Shown: positions 40,723 to 49,034 of the stretch, one piece after another
Numbering within the stretch: position 1 is the stretch's first letter
Layout of the letters: each line of letters begins with the position of its first letter
Notes under the pieces: generated by a model
Told to the model about the DNA's origin: nothing
The model's database searches: none
The model's input: only the letters and a program-made list of their open reading frames with translations
Assembly (NCBI RefSeq): GCF_005671395.1
Contig: NZ_CP040428.1
Location: 2,914,001 to 2,978,000, forward strand
Length of the DNA: 64,000 bases
Source: Jejubacter calystegiae
GTDB lineage: Bacteria; Pseudomonadota; Gammaproteobacteria; Enterobacterales; Enterobacteriaceae
Reading direction: 5' to 3'
Made by a program: the position numbers and the translations under genes

Positions 40723-41829
40723 GTGTCAAAGGCAAGCGAAGAAAATGCGAAGCTGAAGCGGGCGATTATCGTTTCAGTGGTGCTGCATATTCTGCTGATT
40801 GCGCTGCTGATCTGGAGTTCATTCGATGAACATATCGATGAGTCCGCAGGCGGCGGCGGAGGGGCTATCGATGCCGTGATGGTCGATCCCGGTGCCGTGG
40901 TACAGCAGTACAATCGTGAACAGCAGCAGCAGGCAAGCGCCCGCCGCGCTCGCGAGCAGCGTGAAAAGCAGGCTCAGCAGCAGGCGGAAGAGCTGCGCCA
41001 AAAGCAGGCCGCTGAACAGGCGCGTCTGAAACAGCTGGAGAAAGAGCGGCTGGAGGCGCAGGAAAAGGCCCGCGAGCAGCAGAAAGAGACTGAGGAAGCG
41101 GCGAAGCGCGCTGAACAGCAAAAACAGCAGGCCGAAGAGGCCGCCGCCGCTGCAAAGGCGAAAGCCGAGGCAGAAGCGAAGGCGGCTGCGGCTAAAGCGA
41201 AGAAACAGGCTGAAGAAGAAGCTGCAAAAGCGGCTGCGGCCCAGAAAAAGGCGCAGGAAGAGGCGGCGAAGAAAGCCCAGCAGGAAGCCGAACGTAAGGC
41301 CGAGCAGGAAGCAGCGAAGAAAGCCGCCGCCGAAAAAGCCGCGGCTGAAAAAGCCGCTGCCGCGAAGAAGGCCGCAGCGGAAAAAGCGAAGGCCGCCGCC
41401 GAGAAGAAAGCCGCTGCTGAAAAAGCCGCGTCGGCGCAGGGCGTGGACGATCTACTGGGCGATTTGAGCTCGAGTAAGAATGCGCCGAAAACCGGCGGCG
41501 GCGCGCAGGGAAATAATGCTGCGCCGGCCGGGCAGGGGAATAATAAGCATAACGGCGCATCGGGCGCGGAGATCAACAGCTATGCAGCGCAGATCAAGTC
41601 AGCGATCGAGAGCAAGTTTTACGATGCCTCTTCGTATGCCGGCAAGACCTGTACGCTGCGCGTGAAGCTGGCGCCAGACGGGCTGTTACTGGATGTGCAG
41701 TCCGAGGGGGGCGATCCTGCGTTGTGCCGTGCAGCCGTAGCGGCGGCGCGTCAGGCGCATATGCCTAAGCCACCCAGTCAGGCCGTTTATGAGGTATTTA
41801 AAAACGCGCCGCTGGACTTTAAGCCCTGA
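40723..41829 (+). CDS. tolA: TolA, inner-membrane to outer-membrane bridging protein
   Basis: 368 aa, GTG start with GGAG upstream. N-terminal membrane helix (RAIIVSVVLHILLIALLIW, SHLS-like), a long Ala/Lys/Glu-rich helical domain II with many KAAAEK-type repeats, and a C-terminal domain III (SYAAQIKSAIESKFYD...CTLRVKLAPDGLL) that binds Pal and is used by group A colicins and filamentous phage. About 50 residues shorter than E. coli TolA (421 aa), the difference lying in the repeats. Confidence 0.96.
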   Translation: MSKASEENAKLKRAIIVSVVLHILLIALLIWSSFDEHIDESAGGGGGAIDAVMVDPGAVVQQYNREQQQQASARRAREQREKQAQQQAEELRQKQAAEQARLKQLEKERLEAQEKAREQQKETEEAAKRAEQQKQQAEEAAAAAKAKAEAEAKAAAAKAKKQAEEEAAKAAAAQKKAQEEAAKKAQQEAERKAEQEAAKKAAAEKAAAEKAAAAKKAAAEKAKAAAEKKAAAEKAASAQGVDDLLGDLSSSKNAPKTGGGAQGNNAAPAGQGNNKHNGASGAEINSYAAQIKSAIESKFYDASSYAGKTCTLRVKLAPDGLLLDVQSEGGDPALCRAAVAAARQAHMPKPPSQAVYEVFKNAPLDFKP

Positions 41830-41877
41830 GGACAGCGCAAGCGGATATCATCCTGCATAATTCAGGTGGCGACAGAT

Positions 41878-41910
41878 GCGCATCCCCGGGGCAGGGCTTC
41901 GGGGATGCGC
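41878..41910. repeat. Inverted repeat between tolA and tolB
   Basis: Perfect 11-bp arms GCGCATCCCCG/CGGGGATGCGC around an 11-bp spacer, with no T-run. It lies in the 218-bp tolA-tolB gap, where E. coli also starts a tolB-pal-cpoB transcript. It may be an mRNA end-protecting or attenuating structure. Confidence 0.6.
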
Positions 41911-42047
41911 CAGATCCGACATCAGCAGAACGCTGTCGTCGGTCGTCGCCTTCTGATAAAGCGCAGGATTTGAGCGTTATCACTACACCGGTTTGTTAAC
42001 CTTCTGCTAAATTATCGTGGGTTTCTGGCCCGGATAAGGGAGATAAG

Positions 42048-43340
42048 ATGAAGCAGGCATTACGAGTCGCATTAAGTTTTCTGATGCTGTGGGCAGCCGT
42101 CCTGCACGCGGAAGTTCGAATTGAGATCACCCAGGGGGTGGACTCCGCGCGTCCTATCGGCGTTGCGCCATTTAAGTGGGCCGGCCAGGGCGCCGCGCCG
42201 GAAGACATCGGCGAGATCGTGGCAGCGGATCTACGTAACAGCGGTAAATTTAATCCGCTGGAGCGCGCGCGTCTGCCGCAGCAGCCGGGCTCTGCTCAGG
42301 AAGTTCAGCCTCAGGCCTGGTCCGCGCTGGGTATTGATGCCGTGGTGGTCGGGCAGGTTACACCGAATCCGGATGGCGGCTACACCGTTGCGTATCAGTT
42401 GGTAGATACCGGCGGCTCCCCGGGCACGGTACTGGCTCAGAACTCATATAAGGTGAATAAGCAGTGGCTGCGTTATGCGGCGCACACCGCCAGCGATGAG
42501 GTCTTTGAAAAGCTCACCGGCATTAAAGGGGCGTTCCGCACCCGTATCGCTTACGTGGTACAGACCAACGGCGGTCAGTTCCCTTACGAACTGCGGGTCT
42601 CCGACTATGACGGCTATAACCAGTTTGTGGTGCATCGCTCCGCTCAGCCGCTGATGTCGCCGGCCTGGTCGCCGGATGGCAGCAAGCTGGCCTATGTGAC
42701 CTTCGAAAGCGGTCGCTCTGCGCTGGTGGTGCAGACGCTGTCTAACGGCAACGTGCGTCAGATAGCGTCCTTCCCGCGTCATAACGGGGCTCCGGCCTTC
42801 TCGCCGGATGGCAGTAAGCTGGCCTTTGCGCTCTCTAAAACGGGGAGTCTGCAGCTGTACGTGATGGACCTGGCTTCTGGCCAGATGCGTCAGGTGACTA
42901 ATGGTCGCAGCAACAACACCGAGCCGACATGGTTCCCGGACAGCCAGAACCTGGCCTTTACCTCCGATCAGGCGGGTCGCCCTCAGGTGTATAAAATGAA
43001 TATTAACGGCGGCGCGGCGCAGCGTCTGACCTGGGAAGGTGCCCAGAATCAGGATGCGGACGTCAGCGGCGACGGTAAATCTATGGTTATGGTCAGCTCC
43101 AACAACGGCAAGCAGAACATCGCCAAACAGGATCTGGCGACGGGGGGCGTACAAACGCTGAGCTCCACGTTCCTGGATGAGACGCCAAGTCTGGCACCGA
43201 ACGGCACAATGGTTATCTATAGCTCTTCCCAGGGGATGGGCTCCGTGCTGAACCTGGTTTCAACAGACGGGCGTTTCAAAGCGCGTCTACCGGCTACTGA
43301 TGGGCAGGTCAAATCTCCTGCCTGGTCGCCGTATCTCTGA
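42048..43340 (+). CDS. tolB: TolB, periplasmic beta-propeller of Tol-Pal
   Basis: 430 aa, the E. coli length. Signal peptide residues 1-21 (cleaved near HAE), a TolB N-terminal domain, then repeated [10 protein letters not shown] propeller blades. Binds Pal and TolA during outer-membrane constriction. Confidence 0.98.
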   Translation: MKQALRVALSFLMLWAAVLHAEVRIEITQGVDSARPIGVAPFKWAGQGAAPEDIGEIVAADLRNSGKFNPLERARLPQQPGSAQEVQPQAWSALGIDAVVVGQVTPNPDGGYTVAYQLVDTGGSPGTVLAQNSYKVNKQWLRYAAHTASDEVFEKLTGIKGAFRTRIAYVVQTNGGQFPYELRVSDYDGYNQFVVHRSAQPLMSPAWSPDGSKLAYVTFESGRSALVVQTLSNGNVRQIASFPRHNGAPAFSPDGSKLAFALSKTGSLQLYVMDLASGQMRQVTNGRSNNTEPTWFPDSQNLAFTSDQAGRPQVYKMNINGGAAQRLTWEGAQNQDADVSGDGKSMVMVSSNNGKQNIAKQDLATGGVQTLSSTFLDETPSLAPNGTMVIYSSSQGMGSVLNLVSTDGRFKARLPATDGQVKSPAWSPYL

Positions 43341-43370
43341 TAACAATTGTGATGAGTTAAGGATAAGAAA

Positions 43371-43901
43371 ATGCAACTGAACAAAGTGCTGAAAGGGCTG
43401 ATGCTGGCGCTGCCTGTGATGGCGATTGCTGCCTGTAGCTCCAATAAGAGCGCCGACAACGATCAGAGCGGTGCTGGCGGCATGATGGGCGCAGGCAGCG
43501 GAATGACCGGCGCCAACGGCGGCAACGGCAACATGTCTGCCGACGAGCAGGCGCGTCTGCAGATGCAGCAGCTGCAGCAGAACAACATCGTTTACTTCGG
43601 CTACGACAGCTTTGACGTTAACTCTGAGTTCCAGCAGATGCTGGACGCCCATGCGACCTTCCTGCGTAACAACCCCTCTTACAAAGTGACCATCGAAGGT
43701 CATGCGGACGAGCGTGGTACGCCGGAATATAACATCGCCCTGGGCGAGCGCCGCGCGAACGCGGTGAAAATGTACCTGCAGGGTAAAGGCGTGTCTGCCG
43801 ACCAGATAGCCATTGTCTCCTACGGTAAAGAGAAACCCGCAGTACTGGGTCACGACGAAGCGGCTTACGCTAAAAACCGTCGTGCGGTACTGGTCTACTA
43901 A
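43371..43901 (+). CDS. pal: Pal, peptidoglycan-associated lipoprotein
   Basis: 176 aa (E. coli 173). Lipobox ending at Cys22 (AIAAC), followed by SSNKS, so it is expected to be sorted to the outer membrane. A glycine-rich linker leads to an OmpA-like peptidoglycan-binding domain (YFGYDSFDV...[23 protein letters not shown]). Confidence 0.98.
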   Translation: MQLNKVLKGLMLALPVMAIAACSSNKSADNDQSGAGGMMGAGSGMTGANGGNGNMSADEQARLQMQQLQQNNIVYFGYDSFDVNSEFQQMLDAHATFLRNNPSYKVTIEGHADERGTPEYNIALGERRANAVKMYLQGKGVSADQIAIVSYGKEKPAVLGHDEAAYAKNRRAVLVY

Positions 43902-43910
43902 GAGAACGGC

Positions 43911-44711
43911 ATGAGCAGTAACTTCAGACAATCTCTGATGGCTCTGTCGTTGCTGGTTGGCGTAGCGGCCCCTCTGGGGGCCGCTCATGCCCAGGCGTCA
44001 ATCAGTAACGTCGGTTCCGGCTCGGTCGAAGACCGGGTCACCCAACTCGAGCGCATCAGCAATGCGCACAGCCAGCTATTAACTCAACTCCAGCAGCAGG
44101 CTGCCGATAACCAGACGGATATCGCTCAGCTGCGCGGTCAGATCCAGGAAAACCAGTACCAGCTCAACCAGGTTGTCGAACGCCAGAAGCAGATTCTGCT
44201 GCAGATAGAGAGCCTGAACGGTGGTAATGCCGGACAGCAGCAGGGAAACGCAGGGGCTCAAAGCGATGCGCCAGCGCAGGGCGCAGCAGCGGGTGCGGCT
44301 TCCCAGGAGACCGGTAATGCGGGAAAGGCGGTTCAGGGCGGTGATGCCAACAGCGACTATAATGCCGCCTTTGCGCTGGTACAGGCAAAGCGTAGCGATG
44401 AGGCGGTTGCGGCATTCCAGAACTTTGTGAAAAAGTACCCTGACTCCACCTATCAGCCCAACGCTAACTACTGGCTGGGTCAGCTCTACTACAACAAGGG
44501 ACAGAAGGACAGCGCGGTACACTACTTCGCTCTGGTGGTGAAGAGCTATCCTAAGTCTCCTAAAGCGCCTGATGCGTTTTACAAAGTAGGGACTATCATG
44601 CAGGAGAAAGGCGACAAGGATAAAGCGAAGGCCGTTTATCAGCAGGTTATCAGCAAGTATCCGGGCACCAGCGCCGCTACCCAGGCGCAAAAGAAACTTT
44701 CCGCGCTCTGA
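43911..44711 (+). CDS. cpoB: CpoB, coordinator of PBP1B and Tol-Pal (YbgF)
   Basis: 266 aa (E. coli 263). Signal peptide (cleavage near AHAQ), an N-terminal trimerising coiled coil (residues 35-105), a Gln/Ala/Gly linker and three TPR repeats (YNAAFALVQAKRSDEAVAAF and following). Links septal peptidoglycan synthesis with outer-membrane constriction. Confidence 0.97.
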   Translation: MSSNFRQSLMALSLLVGVAAPLGAAHAQASISNVGSGSVEDRVTQLERISNAHSQLLTQLQQQAADNQTDIAQLRGQIQENQYQLNQVVERQKQILLQIESLNGGNAGQQQGNAGAQSDAPAQGAAAGAASQETGNAGKAVQGGDANSDYNAAFALVQAKRSDEAVAAFQNFVKKYPDSTYQPNANYWLGQLYYNKGQKDSAVHYFALVVKSYPKSPKAPDAFYKVGTIMQEKGDKDKAKAVYQQVISKYPGTSAATQAQKKLSAL

Positions 44712-44797
44712 TGGGCGCGGCATAGCCTGAATATGCTGGTTTTCTGCGCGTGGCGTGTGAATCCTGAGCGGTCAGACGTTGGTTGCCAAAATTAAGG

Positions 44798-44825
44798 TTG
44801 CGTCAGCGTCTTAAATCAGTAATAT
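44798..44825 (+). promoter_or_regulatory. Probable tRNA operon promoter
   Basis: TTGCGT, 16-bp spacer, TAATAT, followed by the GC-rich stretch GCCGCCG expected of a stringently controlled stable-RNA promoter, about 45 bp before the first tRNA. Confidence 0.5.
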
Positions 44826-44873
44826 ATGCCGCCGTTGCCGGGGTTAAGTGATTAACCCGTAGTGACGAAAAGT

Positions 44874-44949
44874 GGGTCGTTAGCTCAGTTGGTAGAGCAG
44901 TTGACTTTTAATCAATTGGTCGCAGGTTCGAGCCCTGCACGACCCACCA
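44874..44949 (+). tRNA. lysT: tRNA-Lys (UUU)
   Basis: 76 nt, cloverleaf intact, acceptor stem GGGTCGT/ACGACCC, anticodon loop CTTTTAA, encoded CCA. First of five tRNAs in the cluster; the E. coli cluster at this site has seven. Confidence 0.98.
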
Positions 44950-44976
44950 CTTTAAAATCTGGTAGCAGTACGCAGT

Positions 44977-45052
44977 GGGTGATTAGCTCAGCCGGGAGAG
45001 CACCTCCCTTACAAGGAGGGGGTCGGCGGTTCGATCCCGTCATCACCCACCA
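44977..45052 (+). tRNA. valT: tRNA-Val (UAC)
   Basis: 76 nt, acceptor stem GGGTGAT/ATCACCC, anticodon loop CTTACAA, encoded CCA. Second in the cluster. Confidence 0.98.
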
Positions 45053-45056
45053 CTTC

Positions 45057-45132
45057 GGGTCGTTAGCTCAGTTGGTAGAGCAGTTGACTTTTAATCAATT
45101 GGTCGCAGGTTCGAGCCCTGCACGACCCACCA
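45057..45132 (+). tRNA. tRNA-Lys (UUU), second copy
   Basis: Identical in sequence to the first tRNA-Lys, starting 4 bp after tRNA-Val. Confidence 0.98.
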
Positions 45133-45158
45133 TTTCGAAGATGCGTAATACCCCTTGC

Positions 45159-45234
45159 GGGTCGTTAGCTCAGTTGGTAGAGCAGTTGACTTTTAATCAA
45201 TTGGTCGCAGGTTCGAGCCCTGCACGACCCACCA
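45159..45234 (+). tRNA. tRNA-Lys (UUU), third copy
   Basis: Identical to the other tRNA-Lys copies. The spacer on each side is related (CGAA-ATGCGTA-CCCC-TTGCGG), suggesting duplication of a tRNA-plus-spacer unit. Confidence 0.98.
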
Positions 45235-45261
45235 CTTCGAAAAATGCGTACCCCCCTTTGC

Positions 45262-45337
45262 GGGTCGTTAGCTCAGTTGGTAGAGCAGTTGACTTTTAAT
45301 CAATTGGTCGCAGGTTCGAGCCCTGCACGACCCACCA
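45262..45337 (+). tRNA. tRNA-Lys (UUU), fourth copy
   Basis: Identical to the preceding copies; last tRNA before the operon terminator. Confidence 0.98.
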
Positions 45338-45380
45338 ATATATCTTTCCGGGACGCCTGAGGGCATCCGGGGAAGTGGAA

Positions 45381-45416
45381 AAGCCGCACCCTGGTCATCA
45401 GGGTGCGGCTTTTTTT
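45381..45416 (+). terminator. tRNA operon terminator
   Basis: 13-bp perfect stem AAGCCGCACCCTG/CAGGGTGCGGCTT with a 5-nt loop and a T-run of at least seven. Confidence 0.9.
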
Positions 45417-45816
45417 CGTCTTGCTGTTTCCGTGTGAGCCTGGTGTCTGCCTGGGCATTAGACTCACGGCTATCTTCCTGTCTTCCCTTTTCGCCGTTCG
45501 GTTATGCCGGAATCCATCTGGCCACGCTATGAAAACGCCTGAGATTGCCTCCAGGGGGCCGTGTGGCCTTCCCATATACCAGAAGGTAGAAGGCATTACT
45601 CCGCGCAGCGTTTATCAGGTCATGAGCTTATCGTGAGGATACCGATCCGCGCCAGAAGGGAATGTCCCCGCCAGGTTAGCTTATCACCCGTATCATTACT
45701 TCCTGGAATTTCTTTAAAACGCTCATTTTTATTTTTTTTATAAATAGCCGCAAAGTCTTCAGATGACCAAAAAGGGAGTCTGGCCGTTGTTAGTTTTTTC
45801 AACAAGGAGAGCTATT
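45417..45816. other. Gap between tRNA cluster and toxin gene
   Basis: 400 bp with no supported gene. It should contain the toxin promoter. Base composition falls towards AT after about 45700. I see no repeat of a tRNA 3' end here that would mark an attachment site. Confidence 0.5.
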
Positions 45817-47271
45817 TTGGAGAATAAAAATGAAAAAGGGAGCGCTGAAAGAAGCCAGCTACCGGGCCAGGAACCGTTATACAAATATCTTGGTGACGGG
45901 AGGTTCCTGTTTAGATCTCAGAAAAAATATTGCTATCTGAAAAAGCTTAACGCTTTAGGCTGGACATGGGTCATGGACAGGGCTGATGGCAAAGGGATTG
46001 CGATGTGTAATGCCAGCACGCTTGAAAAGATTGCCGGTACGCTTGCCATACTCGGCCTGTTACCTGCGCCGTTATATAGCGCTGAACAGGCTCAGGCGGC
46101 AAATGACGCGATGGCGGGCTCTGGCGCCCTTGTCGCGGAGCGAAATCCGGGAGGACCCCAGCTCTCATGGGCCGGAGCGGGAGCGATGACACTGAGCGGT
46201 GCGGCCGAACTGGCTTTGACAGCGGGAATTCGCAGCGCAGTTGCCGAATTAGCCAGTGCGCTGGCTGGAGGCGTGGTATTAACCTCTATTTTTTATTCGC
46301 CGCCAGTAGGCGAAGGGAGCGACCGGGTGCCGGGGCGGGATTACGATGCCATGCTCTCCATGAGTGGCCACAACTTTTCTGAGAGTGGGATTCAATTCGA
46401 AGAGGGGGCAACCAGCGTGGAGCTGCCTGTTCGCGCTGCGCTCAGCTATGAAGAGGGCCAGCTGAGCCTGAAACTCATCAAAACGGGGGAAGGGATACCC
46501 GGCACAGTACCGGTACTCACTCCCGTGCGCGATGAAGCGACCGGGCTGGATATCATTACATTGCCGGCTGTCGGGGCAACGCCGCCCAGGACGATATTAA
46601 TTAATCCTGTTCCTGCGCCATCGGGAACAACCCATACCGGAAATACCGGCCCGTTGCCGGTAACGCCGGTACATACCGGCAGTGAGATTAAGGTCCTGAA
46701 ACCCGTGGTTATATTGCCATCTCCGTGGCCATATCCTCAACGCTGGTTTGACTTTGTTTACTGGCGACTGGATGCGAAAGGGACCGGGATAGAGCCGGTA
46801 TATGTCGTTATCAGTAATATCTACGGGGAAACGGATACGGTCGGTAAATATAGCGGACGGGAGTATAATTCTAAAAAATGCGGTGGCCCGATTCTGGATC
46901 TTGACTGGAGGAGCGCCCGTATTGACCGGAAAGGGGTGGACAAGGTGAAGCTGCATACCGGACGATTTGCTGAGTCGGATGCGAACAAGGTGATGATTGC
47001 CCGTCTGGAGAAAATTTTGCAAGGTGAGCTACAGCCCACCGATACGGATAAACGATTTTATACCCATGAAATCAGGGAGCTGGAGCGTTATCGCAACCTT
47101 GGCATAAAAGACGGTACAGTTCCCAAAAATTTTCAAGAACAAAAAGCTATATGGAACAATACGCATTCCGCTACTCTGGAAGACTATAAAATAGATGAGC
47201 GAAATAAGCCTTTATACTCTTCTGATGCTATAAAAGCGGCAGAGGAACAAGCAAAAAGGGAAGAGCTATGA
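45817..47271 (+). CDS. S-type-pyocin-domain bacteriocin/effector with C-terminal toxin domain
   Basis: 484 aa from the TTG at 45817, chosen because AAGGAGA lies 6 bp upstream; an ATG at 45763 in the same frame has no ribosome-binding site. N-terminal region (YKYLGDGRFLFRSQKKYCYLKKL...GWTWVMDRADGKGIAMCNAS), a hydrophobic Ala/Gly-rich stretch (about residues 70-160), then an S-type pyocin domain (ELPVRAALSYEEGQLSLKLI...ATPPRTILINPVP) and a C-terminal domain of about 140 aa with HEIRELERYRNLGI and WNNTHSATLEDY. No TonB box is seen, so delivery could be as a bacteriocin or through another secretion route. The toxin activity is not identifiable; a nuclease is a guess. The stop overlaps the immunity start (ATGA). 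Confidence 0.8.
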   Translation: MENKNEKGSAERSQLPGQEPLYKYLGDGRFLFRSQKKYCYLKKLNALGWTWVMDRADGKGIAMCNASTLEKIAGTLAILGLLPAPLYSAEQAQAANDAMAGSGALVAERNPGGPQLSWAGAGAMTLSGAAELALTAGIRSAVAELASALAGGVVLTSIFYSPPVGEGSDRVPGRDYDAMLSMSGHNFSESGIQFEEGATSVELPVRAALSYEEGQLSLKLIKTGEGIPGTVPVLTPVRDEATGLDIITLPAVGATPPRTILINPVPAPSGTTHTGNTGPLPVTPVHTGSEIKVLKPVVILPSPWPYPQRWFDFVYWRLDAKGTGIEPVYVVISNIYGETDTVGKYSGREYNSKKCGGPILDLDWRSARIDRKGVDKVKLHTGRFAESDANKVMIARLEKILQGELQPTDTDKRFYTHEIRELERYRNLGIKDGTVPKNFQEQKAIWNNTHSATLEDYKIDERNKPLYSSDAIKAAEEQAKREEL

Positions 47272-47540
47272 TTGATTTTAAGGCTATGATTGAGAAAGAA
47301 AGAGTTTACGATGTGGTGTCCTTCTTTGCTGGCTGTACAAAAGGGATTGGTTATCCGCAGTTGGATAATTTTTTTGTTCGTTACCGATTTAATGTTGTTA
47401 GCAATGGTGAACTATCGAAAGTCTTTGACGAAATGCTCAGAGATGGGGTTGTCAATTTTGGAAATAAAATGCTGGTAATAAAAGGTCCCAACTGGAAAGA
47501 ACCTAAATTCGTGACCGAGAAAAAATACGGAATCAGCTAA
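47268..47540 (+). CDS. Cognate immunity protein candidate 1
   Basis: 90 aa, beginning MIDFKAMIEKE and ending GPNWKEPKFVTEKKYGIS. Its ATG overlaps the toxin stop by 4 bp, the usual arrangement for toxin-immunity pairs. Two paralogues downstream follow copies of the toxin end, supporting the role. No known fold recognised. Confidence 0.75.
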   Translation: MIDFKAMIEKERVYDVVSFFAGCTKGIGYPQLDNFFVRYRFNVVSNGELSKVFDEMLRDGVVNFGNKMLVIKGPNWKEPKFVTEKKYGIS

Positions 47541-47550
47541 TATTACACTT

Positions 47551-47574
47551 TCAAAGCCAATCGGAAGGTTGGCT
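47551..47574 (+). terminator. Hairpin ending toxin-immunity unit 1
   Basis: AAAGCCAA and TTGGCTTT arms around an 8-nt loop, then GCTTACCTTATTTT. The same hairpin recurs near 48195-48218 after the second immunity gene. Confidence 0.5.
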
Positions 47575-47612
47575 TTGCTTACCTTATTTTATTAATTCTG
47601 GTACATATCAGG

Positions 47613-47888
47613 CGATTTGCTGAGTCGGATGCGAACAAAGTGATGATTGCCCGTCTGGAGAAAATTTTGCAAGGTGAGCTACAGCCCACCGATACGGATA
47701 AACGATTTTATACCCATGAAATCAGAGAGCTGGAGCGTTACAGGAATCTTGGAATCAAGGATGGTGTTCTTCCAGAAAATCGAGCTGAAGTATGGAATAA
47801 CACTCATACGGCGACACTGGAAGATTATCAGTTGAGCTCTGATGAAAAGCTTTTGTATACGCCTGAAGCTTTGATTTTTCAGGAATAG
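47613..47888 (+). pseudogene. Orphan toxin C-terminal fragment (unit 2)
   Basis: From CGATTTGCTGAGTCGG onward this copies the last third of the pyocin-type toxin almost base for base for about 120 bp (compare 46963-47085). It then diverges into a related but different end (GVLPENRAEVWNNTHTATLEDYQLSS). It has no start codon of its own beyond an internal GTG at 47640, and no delivery domains. This is the typical form of a silent toxin-tip cassette that could replace the active tip by recombination. Confidence 0.8.
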
Positions 47889-47904
47889 ATATTGAGGTAT
47901 GTCA

Positions 47905-48237
47905 ATGATTGATTTTGATGCAATGGTTAAGAATGAAGATATGGCGGATGTTATTTTGTTTTTGGTCAGCCGGAGAGAAGATGGCATGTCCTATCCGTCA
48001 ATCGACCGATTTTTTGGCAGACATAAGGCCGATGAAAAATATAGATCTTATAACATCAAGCTAATTCATGAGACAAAAAAGTTGGAGGATAATGGTAGTG
48101 TTCTTGGTGGGAAAAGCTATAAAAAAGGTCCCAACTGGAAAGAACCTAAATTTGTAACTGAGAAAAATACGGAATCAGCTAATATCACACTTGCAAAGCC
48201 AACCGGAAAGTTGGCTTTGCTTACCTTATTTTATTAA
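47905..48237 (+). CDS. Immunity protein candidate 2, C-terminus frameshifted
   Basis: 110 aa from the ATG at 47905 (GAGG 7 bp upstream; an ATG two codons earlier is possible). Starts MIDFDAMVKNED and shares GPNWKEPKFVTEK with the other two. Loss of one A relative to the paralogues changes KKYGI to KNTES and removes the stop, so translation runs about 20 residues into the downstream hairpin. The N-terminal two thirds differ strongly from candidate 1, as expected for specificity variants. Confidence 0.7.
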   Translation: MIDFDAMVKNEDMADVILFLVSRREDGMSYPSIDRFFGRHKADEKYRSYNIKLIHETKKLEDNGSVLGGKSYKKGPNWKEPKFVTEKNTESANITLAKPTGKLALLTLFY

Positions 48238-48254
48238 TTCTGGTACATACCGAA

Positions 48255-48520
48255 CGATTTGCTGAGTCGGATGTGAATAAGGTGATGATTACGCGTCTGG
48301 AGAAAATTTTGCAAGGAGAGCTAACAGATAAACGATTTTATATCCATAAAATCAGAGGGCTGTAGCGTTATCGGGCGCCAGGGATCCTGATGGAGTATCA
48401 CCTGATGTTGATGGTACTACGTGGAATAATACTCATACAGCAGCACTGGAAGACTACAAATTAAGTAGCGAGCGCTCTCTGCTATACAGGTTAGAAGCAT
48501 TAAAATCTGGCGGTGAATAA
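48255..48520 (+). pseudogene. Degenerate toxin C-terminal fragment (unit 3)
   Basis: Third copy of the toxin end, recognisable from CGATTTGCTGAGTCGG, then KRFYIHKIRG, an in-frame TAG, and later WNNTHTAALEDYKLSS. Several deletions and the stop make it non-functional as it stands. It precedes the third immunity paralogue. Confidence 0.75.
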
Positions 48521-48535
48521 ATTCAGAGATTATAT

Positions 48536-48811
48536 ATGATTGATTTTAAACCTATGTTTGAAAATGAACAAATCCGGGATATCATTTTATTTTTATCGGG
48601 ACGAAAAGGGAACGGGATATCTCACCCTCAATTAGATGGATATTGTACTATGTATGGTACTCAACGGATATCAAACATTGAGTTGATTTCATTAGTGAAA
48701 AACATGCGAGAAAAAGGTGATATATCATCTAATGGAAAAGGTGGTTATAAAAAAGGCCCCAACTGGAAAGAGCCCAAATTCGTGACTGAGAAAAAATACG
48801 GTATCCGTTAA
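48536..48811 (+). CDS. Immunity protein candidate 3
   Basis: 91 aa, MIDFKPMFENEQ to GPNWKEPKFVTEKKYGIR. Paralogue of candidates 1 and 2, retaining the conserved C-terminal tail but with its own central region. No strong ribosome-binding site is visible. Ends in an AGCAAAGC/GCTTTGCT hairpin region. Intact while its toxin fragment is decayed, consistent with selection for immunity to outside toxins. Confidence 0.7.
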   Translation: MIDFKPMFENEQIRDIILFLSGRKGNGISHPQLDGYCTMYGTQRISNIELISLVKNMREKGDISSNGKGGYKKGPNWKEPKFVTEKKYGIR

Positions 48812-48945
48812 TGCCCTGTAAGCAAAGCGACCCCAATGATAGCTTTGCTTGCCCTTCCACAAGGCAGGTTTTGCAGCGCACTGAAGCACCGGCCCCTACT
48901 TATGGGTAAAATAACAGACGACAACGCGGAAACGATCGGCTATCT

Positions 48946-48963
48946 TGTTTAGCATATAAAACG
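48946..48963 (+). promoter_or_regulatory. Candidate NadR operator upstream of nadA
   Basis: TGTTTA at 48946-48951 followed by TAAAACG at 48957-48963 resembles the TGTTTA-N6-TAAACA NadR box that controls nadA-pnuC in E. coli. It lies about 70-90 bp before nadA. The second arm is imperfect. Confidence 0.45.
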
Positions 48964-49034
48964 ATTAGCGGCTTCTTATGGGCATCGGAGCGCGTAAAGG
49001 CCATATTTGTTAAGTTGACGAAACGAGATTAGCG

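Larger units (their letters stand above)
46963..48820 (+). repeat. Tandem toxin-tip/immunity cassettes, three units of about 645 bp
   Basis: Repeat starts at 46963, 47613 and 48255 (periods 650 and 642 bp). Each unit comprises the toxin C-terminal segment, an immunity gene and a hairpin, and the sequence TATTAATTCTGGTACATA joins units 1-2 and 2-3. The start of each toxin segment and the end of each immunity gene are the best conserved parts, and the middle varies. Confidence 0.8.

Noticed and set aside
45417-45816. Possible attachment site at the 3' end of the last tRNA-Lys for the toxin region
   Set aside because: I found no second copy of a tRNA-Lys 3' end beyond the toxin locus, so there is no evidence of tRNA-based integration.
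47551-48820. CRISPR-like array from the repeated segments after the toxin
   Set aside because: Units are about 645 bp and contain genes; there are no short direct repeats with spacers.
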